Positions 39,114 through 45,543 of a stretch of DNA of 45,543 nucleotides are shown one piece after another (position 1 is the stretch's first letter; each line of letters opens with the position of its first letter). Made by a program: the position numbers and the translations under genes. The stretch spans positions 1 to 45,543 of the forward strand of contig JAAELP010000157.1 of NCBI GenBank assembly GCA_024226535.1, given 5' to 3'. The notes beneath the pieces were generated by a model. The model worked only from the letters and a program-made list of their open reading frames with translations, did not search any database and had not been told where the DNA came from. The stretch is from Planctomycetota bacterium. Lineage in GTDB: Bacteria; Planctomycetota; Phycisphaerae; Phycisphaerales; SM1A02.

Positions 39114-39974
39114 ATGGGTGACGGCAGCGAACGCGATCGACGCGCCGGGCGAGGTCGGCGGCGATGGCCGCGGCTGGTCGCGGCGGCGGTGGTGCTGCTC
39201 GGGGCCGCGGCGACGCTCCTCGCCCTCGGGCGGTGCCGGACGATCGAGGTGCCGGACGCGGCGCGTCTGGGCACGTACGACACGTCCGCCTACGCCGATC
39301 TCCTCGCCGGCAGCGTGCGTGACGGGCTCGTGGACTACGCGGCGCTTCGACGGGACCACGCCGACGGCCTCGCGGCGTACCTCGACGCCGTCGGGCGGTT
39401 CGGCCCGGAGACGTCGCCGGAGCTGTTCCCGACGGAGCCCGATCGCCTCGCGTACTACCTGAACGCCTACAACGCGATCATGCTCCGGCGCTGGCTCGAC
39501 GCCGACGCCGGGGCGCCCGGTCGCGCGACCCCGCCCACCGTCAACCGCGCCTGGTTCTTCCTGGACTCGTGGCGGGTGGACGACGACTGGGTCTCGCTGA
39601 ACGCGCTCGAGCAGTCGATCATCCGTCCGACGTTCGACGAGCCGCGCGTCCACTTCGCCCTCGTCTGCGGGGCGGTGAGCTGTCCGCCGCTGCTCGACGA
39701 GCCGTTCGAGGGCGCCCGTCTCGACGAGCAGCTCGACGGGCTCGGCCGGCGGTGGCTGCTCGAGCCGGACGGGCTGCTCGTCGGCGACGACGGGCGCGTG
39801 TTCGTCTCGCGGATCTTCACGTGGTACGCGAAGGACTTCGAGGCGACGGGCGGGCTCGCGGGGGTCCTCGACCGGTACCTGCCCCGGGATGATCCGCGGC
39901 GTGAGGCGATCGACGAGGTCCGGGCGGGCCGCGTGGAGTACCTCGACTACGATTGGACGATCAACGCTCCGTAG
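39114..39974 (+). CDS. DUF547 domain protein, membrane-anchored
   Basis: Predicted 286 residues. After ~20 charged residues comes one hydrophobic helix (about 20-38) ending near a Cys, so it is membrane-bound or a lipoprotein-like export. The DUF547 core shows AYYLNAYNAIMLRRWL, SLNALEQSIIRP, PRVHFALVCGAVSCPPL and RIFTWYAKDF, all hallmarks of the family. The AVSCPPL segment contains the conserved Cys. The family is widespread in bacteria and plants, without an assigned reaction to my knowledge. ATG 39114 is preferred over the in-frame TTG at 39096. The next gene is a family 2 glycosyltransferase, 28 bp on. Confidence 0.88.
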   Translation: MGDGSERDRRAGRGRRRWPRLVAAAVVLLGAAATLLALGRCRTIEVPDAARLGTYDTSAYADLLAGSVRDGLVDYAALRRDHADGLAAYLDAVGRFGPETSPELFPTEPDRLAYYLNAYNAIMLRRWLDADAGAPGRATPPTVNRAWFFLDSWRVDDDWVSLNALEQSIIRPTFDEPRVHFALVCGAVSCPPLLDEPFEGARLDEQLDGLGRRWLLEPDGLLVGDDGRVFVSRIFTWYAKDFEATGGLAGVLDRYLPRDDPRREAIDEVRAGRVEYLDYDWTINAP

Positions 39975-40002
39975 CGGGGCGGGAGCGTTCGCGGAGGCGC
40001 GC

Positions 40003-40725
40003 ATGCGGATCGGCGTCGTCATCCCGACCCTGAACGAAGAGCCGGACCTCGGCCGCACGCTGGCGCTGCTGGCGGATCGAGGCTCGGCCGCGATCGTCGT
40101 GGTCGCGGATTGCGGGAGCCGGGACCGGACCGCCGAGATCGCCGCGGCGGCAGGGGCCGAGGTGGTGCGCGACCCCGCGCTCGACAACCGCGCGGCGGCG
40201 ATGAACGCGGGGATTCGTCGGGCGCTGCAAGTCCACCCGGACGTCGACGCGCTCTGGTTCCTGCACGCGGACACGGAGCCGGCGCCGCAATGGGACGAGC
40301 ACATCGCCGAGACGCTCGCGGATCCACGCGTGGTCGGAGGCGCGTTCGACTTCCAGTGGGATAAGCGTGGCGTCGCGTGGACGGCGCGGGTGCCGCTGAC
40401 CGTGATGGAGCTGATCAACCGGATCCGGTTCCGCGTGACCCGCTCGTACTTCGGTGACCAGGGGATCTTCGCGCGCCCCGAAGCGCTGCGCGCCGTCGGG
40501 GGTGTGCCGTCGCTCTCGCTCATGGAGGACGTCGTGCTCTGCCGGCTGCTCAAGCGTCACGGCCGGCTGCGTCTCGCCCGCGGGCGCACCGTGACGAGCC
40601 CCCGGCGCTTCCTGCGTCACGGCGTGGTGCGCCAGGGCATCCTCGACCTCGCCCTGCTGTTCGCCGAGCGCGCGGGCCTCCAGCCGACACGCGTGCACGC
40701 GTGGTACAACCGGGAGAAGGCGTAG
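40003..40725 (+). CDS. Family 2 glycosyltransferase (GT-A fold)
   Basis: Predicted 240 residues. It opens with GVVIPTLNEEPDL, then VVVADCGSRDRTAEIA, an ALDNRAAAMNAG block, and WFLHADTEP, where the His-Ala-Asp takes the place of the DxD metal site. FGDQGIFARP and LMEDVVLCRLLKRHG contain the later acceptor-binding Asp and the ED motif. It resembles the TIGR04283-type glycosyltransferases often found near membrane or export clusters. No membrane helix is evident. ATG 40003 has GGAGG 5-10 nt upstream. The 5'-flanking DUF547 gene is probably in the same operon. Sugar donor and acceptor unknown. Confidence 0.88.
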   Translation: MRIGVVIPTLNEEPDLGRTLALLADRGSAAIVVVADCGSRDRTAEIAAAAGAEVVRDPALDNRAAAMNAGIRRALQVHPDVDALWFLHADTEPAPQWDEHIAETLADPRVVGGAFDFQWDKRGVAWTARVPLTVMELINRIRFRVTRSYFGDQGIFARPEALRAVGGVPSLSLMEDVVLCRLLKRHGRLRLARGRTVTSPRRFLRHGVVRQGILDLALLFAERAGLQPTRVHAWYNREKA

Positions 40726-40733
40726 GTGCCAGA

Positions 40734-40817
40734 GGGTGCCGTGGTCTTGCCGAAGGCAAGGCCGCGTGCCCTGAGCTCACGGCGCGCGGCCTCGGCTGCG
40801 CCGAGACCACGGCACCC
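40734..40817. repeat. Cloverleaf-foldable intergenic repeat, copy B
   Basis: This 84-bp element lies 8 nt after the glycosyltransferase stop. Outer arms at 40734-40747 and 40804-40817 pair perfectly over 14 bp; left hairpin at 40748-40758 (TGCC-GAA-GGCA); inner stem AGGCCGCG/CGCGGCCT at 40759-40766 and 40785-40792; right hairpin at 40793-40803 (CGGC-TGC-GCCG). No unpaired bases remain at the junction. It differs from copy A only in the inner tip (18 versus 21 nt) and one hairpin-loop base (GAA versus GGA). Both tips begin TGCCCTG and contain a 6-bp palindrome (GAGCTC here, GTGCAC in copy A). Confidence 0.9.
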
Positions 40818-40854
40818 TCGGATGGATAACGACACCCACGAATGGACGACCGGG

Positions 40855-42561
<1,707 letters not shown>

Positions 42562-42581
42562 GGCTCTGGCTCCTCGTGATG

Positions 42582-42587
42582 ATGATA
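42582..42587 (-). promoter_or_regulatory. -10 element TATCAT before hutU
   Basis: TATCAT on the minus strand lies 20 nt before ATG 42561, followed by a GAGGA ribosome binding site. Confidence 0.4.
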
Positions 42588-42632
42588 TCAGCGGCCGAAT
42601 CGCAGCCGGTCGGGGGCCTCGCGGGCATCTGG

Positions 42633-42638
42633 TAGAAT
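42633..42638 (+). promoter_or_regulatory. -10 element TAGAAT before the VOC gene
   Basis: TAGAAT lies 41 nt upstream of ATG 42680 and is followed by an AAAAGGAG ribosome binding site (42664-42671). Confidence 0.5.
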
Positions 42639-42679
42639 CGCGTCCCTTCGAAGCCCAAACGATAAAAGGAGATATCCCA

Positions 42680-43075
42680 ATGGCTGAAGCGACTCAGGCG
42701 CCCCCGGCGGTCGGCTCGTTCTGCTGGAACGAGGTCATGACCCGCGACGTGGAGCAGTGCAAGACCTTCTACACGAAGCTCTTCGGCTGGACCACGGAAG
42801 AGATGGACATGGGCGATGGCAACATCTACACGATGTTCAAGAACGGCGACACGCACACCGGCGGGTGCATGAAGATGGATGGCCCGCAGTTCGAAAACGT
42901 CCCCCCGCACTGGGCGGCGTACATCCTCGTGGCGGACGTCGAGGCGACCGTCAAGCAGGCCGAGGGCCTCGGGGCCACGATCTGCTGCCCGCCGACGGAC
43001 ATCCCGATGGGTCGCTTCGCGATCATCCAGGACCCGACCGGCGCGACCTTCGGCGTCTGGAAGAGCAAGCAGTAG
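42680..43075 (+). CDS. VOC (glyoxalase/bleomycin resistance) family protein
   Basis: Predicted 131 residues, one glyoxalase-type unit of two beta-alpha-beta-beta-beta modules. It shows [19 protein letters not shown] near the start, followed by [11 protein letters not shown], and later [16 protein letters not shown] and a [11 protein letters not shown] ending. These proteins bind a metal in paired units and act as dioxygenases, isomerases or small-molecule binders; substrate unknown. It has the window's clearest Shine-Dalgarno, a -10 element and a terminator, so it is a free-standing gene. Its base use and signals look like those of a highly expressed gene. Confidence 0.9.
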   Translation: MAEATQAPPAVGSFCWNEVMTRDVEQCKTFYTKLFGWTTEEMDMGDGNIYTMFKNGDTHTGGCMKMDGPQFENVPPHWAAYILVADVEATVKQAEGLGATICCPPTDIPMGRFAIIQDPTGATFGVWKSKQ

Positions 43076-43103
43076 CGTCGCGAGATCGAAGCGAAGCAAG
43101 TGA

Positions 43104-43135
43104 GGACGGGTGCCGCCGGCGGCGCCCGTCCTTTC
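43104..43135 (+). terminator. Rho-independent terminator after the VOC gene
   Basis: GGACGGGTGCCGCC and GGCGGCGCCCGTCC form a 14-bp arm pair with one T-G wobble, folded tightly at CCGG, and are followed by TTTCT. It is the strongest terminator-like structure in the window and lies 28 nt after the stop. Confidence 0.75.
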
Positions 43136-43157
43136 TCATGCGTCTCTCATGCGGCTC

Positions 43158-44687
43158 TCATTCGTCGGGGGTGATCGGCACGAACGCGCCGCCGGCGATC
43201 AGGTCGGCGATCGCGGCGATGTCCGGCGCCGGGGGGCGATCCTCGGTGAGCCGCCGCACGCGGCCGCGCACGAGGTCGTGGACGGCCTCGACCGCGGCGC
43301 CGCTCCGCAGGGGACGCTGGTACTCCAGCGCCTCGGCCATGACGAGCAGCTCGATCGCGACCACGTTCCGGGCAAGGGCGACGGCGGCTCGCGCCTGGTG
43401 CGCGGAGGTCGCGCCCATCGAGTTGTAGTCCTCGATACCCGCGGACGTCGGGATGTTCGCCACGCATGCCGGCACCGCGAGCGTCTGAAGCTCGTTGCAG
43501 CAGGCGGCGGCGGTGTACTGCGTGATCATGAGCCCGCTGTGCAGCCCCGGTTGCGGGCTGAGATACACGTTCACCGGGTTCTCGGAGTCCGACGCCTTGA
43601 GCAGCCAGTAGACGCGGCGCTCGGCGATGCCCGCGAGCGGGGCGAGGGCGACGGTGAGCAGGTCCATCGCGATCGCCAGCGGCATGCCGTGGAAGTTCGC
43701 GCCGCTGATGACGTCGTTGCCGTCGGGGAACACCAGCGGGTTGTCGCTGACGGCTCCCAGCTCGCGGCCGATGATCGTCTCGACGTACCCGATCGCGTCG
43801 AGCGTCGCGCCGATGACCTGCGGGGCGGCGCGCAGGCAGTAGGGATCCTGCACACGCGGGTCGTCCTCGCGATGAGCCGCGAGGATCTGCGAGCCGGCGA
43901 CGAGCGCGCGGAGCCGGCGGGCCACGGTCTGCTGGCCGTCCTGTCCACGCACCGCGTGCAGCCGGGCATCGAGCGGGGTATCGCTCGCCCGGCAGGCGTC
44001 GATCGCCATCGCCGCCGCGCCGATCGCGGCCGCGACCAGCCGCTGCACGTCGGCGAGGGCGAGGGCGCCGATCGACGTGATCAGGTGCGTCCCGTTGATC
44101 AGGGCGAGGCCTTCCTTCGACTCCAGTTCGACCGGAGCGAGGCCCGCCGCGGCGAGCGCCTCGCCGCCGGGCTTGCGGACGTTCCCGACCCGCGCTTCGC
44201 CCTCGCCGATGAGCACGAGGGCCAGGTGCGCCAGCGGCGCGAGGTCGCCGCTCGCGCCGACGGATCCGCGCGAGGGGATGACGGGGGTGATGTCGTGCGC
44301 GAGAAGATCCAGGAGCCGTTCGACGACGATCGGCCGCACGCCGGAGTGACCGCGGGCGAGGCTGGCGGCGAGGATCACCAACATGCCCCGGACCACCTCG
44401 TCCGGAAGCGCGTCGCCGACGCCCGCTGCGTGGGAGCGCACGAGGTTGCGCTGCACCGCCCGCACCTCGCTCGGCTCGATGCGGTGCTGGGAGAGCGACC
44501 CGAAGCCCGTGTTCACGCCGTAGACCGCGGCTGATCCGCCGGTCCGGTCCTCGATCACCCGGCGTGCCGCCGCGATCGCCTCTCGTGAGCGGTCACCGAG
44601 CGCGACGGGACGGCCCGAACGGGCGACGTCGCGCACGTCGTCGATCGAAAGCGGCTGGGTGTCGAGGACGAGCGGGTCGGGGGGCAT
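43158..44687 (-). CDS. hutH: Histidine ammonia-lyase
   Basis: Predicted 509 residues. It deaminates histidine to urocanate, the first step of the pathway. The self-cyclising MIO triad is Ala145-Ser146-Gly147 in GSVGASGDLAPLAH; Tyr56 lies in YGVNTGFG, and SLSQHRI, NGTHLI and QDPYCLRAAPQV with the Tyr-Glu catalytic region follow. ATG 44687 is preceded on the minus strand by TACATT (44695-44700), 7 nt away, with no Shine-Dalgarno. It is transcribed towards hutU, but the VOC gene and its terminator lie between on the opposite strand. Confidence 0.95.
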   Translation of the reverse strand: MPPDPLVLDTQPLSIDDVRDVARSGRPVALGDRSREAIAAARRVIEDRTGGSAAVYGVNTGFGSLSQHRIEPSEVRAVQRNLVRSHAAGVGDALPDEVVRGMLVILAASLARGHSGVRPIVVERLLDLLAHDITPVIPSRGSVGASGDLAPLAHLALVLIGEGEARVGNVRKPGGEALAAAGLAPVELESKEGLALINGTHLITSIGALALADVQRLVAAAIGAAAMAIDACRASDTPLDARLHAVRGQDGQQTVARRLRALVAGSQILAAHREDDPRVQDPYCLRAAPQVIGATLDAIGYVETIIGRELGAVSDNPLVFPDGNDVISGANFHGMPLAIAMDLLTVALAPLAGIAERRVYWLLKASDSENPVNVYLSPQPGLHSGLMITQYTAAACCNELQTLAVPACVANIPTSAGIEDYNSMGATSAHQARAAVALARNVVAIELLVMAEALEYQRPLRSGAAVEAVHDLVRGRVRRLTEDRPPAPDIAAIADLIAGGAFVPITPDE

Positions 44688-44694
44688 GGTGGGG

Positions 44695-44700
44695 AATGTA
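44695..44700 (-). promoter_or_regulatory. -10 element TACATT before hutH
   Basis: TACATT on the minus strand lies 7 nt before ATG 44687, another start with no room for a ribosome binding site. Confidence 0.4.
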
Positions 44701-44779
44701 GCACGGGAGGCACGAAGGCACGAAGACCCCGAGGGGGGGCGGCGGCTTGGTTGTCAGGCGTGGGGAATCCGGTTACACC

Positions 44780-45543
44780 ATGACCATGCTCAAGGTGATC
44801 GTGCAGAACCTCGTGCTCATCGGCGGCCTCGCGATCGCGGCATGGGCGAGCGGATCCGCCGCGACGATGGTTCTCTCGCCGCGGGGCGCGCTCGGCCCGG
44901 GCGTCCTTCAGGCGGACTCGATCGTGTCGGGGATCATCGCGGTGCTCATCGCGCTGTCGGTCTCCACGGTGGTCGCGGTCGTCGCGGGACGCGTGACGAA
45001 CACCGCCGTGGGCCTCTTCGTCCTCGGCGGCGGTCTCTTCGGGCTCGCGTGGCGGCTGGAGACGGTGCACGAGATCCCGTTCCTCGAGGGCTTCGCCGGG
45101 ACCGCTGGGGCGCTCGCCCTGGAGACGCTGATCTGGGCGGCCCTGGTGCTCGGGGCGACGCTTCTCGTCTTCCGGTTCTCCGGCCCGCTGCGGGACGTCG
45201 AGCCGGATGAGGAGGGCCGACGCCCGCACCCGCTGCTCAGCCGCGAGGCGCTCATGCTCCTCGGGACCGGCGTGCTCATGCTCCCGGTGGTCTGGCTGAC
45301 GGCGCAGTCGTGGAGCAAAGGCCAGGTGATCGGGGCGGTGTTCTGCGGCGCGATGGTCGTGGGGCTCGTCGGCCGCCTGATGGCGCCGCACGTGCAGCCG
45401 GCGGTCCTCTTCGCGGCCCCGGTGCTCTTCGGCGCGATCGGACACCTCGTGGGCTCGTTCCTCATCAGCGGGTCGTTCGCCGACGTGTTCGTGAGCGGTC
45501 GCATCCCCAAGGTGAACGTGATCATGCCCGCCGACTACGCGGC
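44780..45543 (+). CDS. Multi-pass membrane protein (3' end outside window)
   Basis: An open frame runs from ATG 44780 (or ATG 44786, two codons later) to the window edge, 254 codons with no stop. It encodes alternating hydrophobic helices of about 20 residues: roughly 4-24, 48-68, 73-90, 108-128, 156-176, 182-200 and 206-226, with Arg/Glu-rich loops between (one acidic loop near 133-148). No catalytic motif or family is recognisable. It is divergent from hutH across 92 bp, where GGCACGAA is repeated twice (44709-44724). Confidence 0.65.
   Translation, partial: MTMLKVIVQNLVLIGGLAIAAWASGSAATMVLSPRGALGPGVLQADSIVSGIIAVLIALSVSTVVAVVAGRVTNTAVGLFVLGGGLFGLAWRLETVHEIPFLEGFAGTAGALALETLIWAALVLGATLLVFRFSGPLRDVEPDEEGRRPHPLLSREALMLLGTGVLMLPVVWLTAQSWSKGQVIGAVFCGAMVVGLVGRLMAPHVQPAVLFAAPVLFGAIGHLVGSFLISGSFADVFVSGRIPKVNVIMPADYA

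Noticed and set aside
44709..44725. Tandem GGCACGAA units as a CRISPR or regulatory array
   Set aside because: There are only two copies of 8 bp with no spacers; too short to support a function.

Overview
The window is about 45.5 kb of very GC-rich, densely coded bacterial chromosome. The gene mix suggests a Planctomycetota bacterium, perhaps of the class Phycisphaerae. This is inference from four things: Cys-rich GACC repeat proteins, a reduced peptidoglycan cluster, hpnCDE squalene genes beside ispH, and a degenerate oxidoreductase giant. I see no 16S rRNA or other decisive marker. No stretch over 300 bases lacks a gene; the longest gap (1049-1316, 268 bp) holds a promoter and a structured leader. 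I see no CRISPR array, insertion sequence, integrase or prophage.

Region 1 (1-6355): the tail of a secreted Cys-rich repeat protein and a YjbR-like protein face each other. Then follow tRNA-Gln, a GlmU-type uridylyltransferase lacking the acetyltransferase half, prs, rplY/ctc, pth, rpsF, ssb and rplI. This is a UDP-GlcNAc/PRPP and translation/replication block. A copy of an 87-bp cloverleaf-foldable repeat lies between ssb and rplI.

Region 2 (6363-16821): an aldo/keto reductase diverges from aat (Leu/Phe-tRNA-protein transferase). A YchF-type GTPase follows, then an overlapping peptidoglycan operon: class B PBP, SEDS glycosyltransferase (RodA/FtsW), murE (meso-DAP type), murF, mraY. The PBP carries an EF-hand-like loop near its KTG box, and murF carries G7/G7/G5/G8 tracts.

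Region 3 (16818-25352): on the minus strand an RluD-type pseudouridine synthase, a TPR membrane protein and an APH-fold kinase. On the plus strand a Cof-type HAD phosphatase and a 1129-residue protein shaped like a fused indolepyruvate:ferredoxin oxidoreductase without visible cofactor motifs. rlmN follows on the minus strand.

Region 4 (25369-33459): isoprenoid/squalene genes (ispH divergent from hpnC-hpnD-hpnE), a periplasmic-sensor SpoIIE phosphatase, an SthA-type transhydrogenase and a small two-helix membrane protein bracketed by a 36-bp inverted repeat.

Region 5 (33456-45543): prolyl oligopeptidase, map, and the histidine-degradation genes hutI, hutU and hutH, all on the minus strand. 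Between them lie a STAS protein, a Kv-like channel with a zinc ribbon, a DUF547 protein, a family 2 glycosyltransferase (followed by the second cloverleaf repeat) and a VOC protein. A multi-pass membrane protein runs off the end.

Two features recur. Operon genes join through 4-bp stop/start overlaps (ATGA, GTGA, TTGA). Many first genes have a -10-like hexamer only 6-11 nt before the start codon and no Shine-Dalgarno, suggesting widespread leaderless mRNAs.
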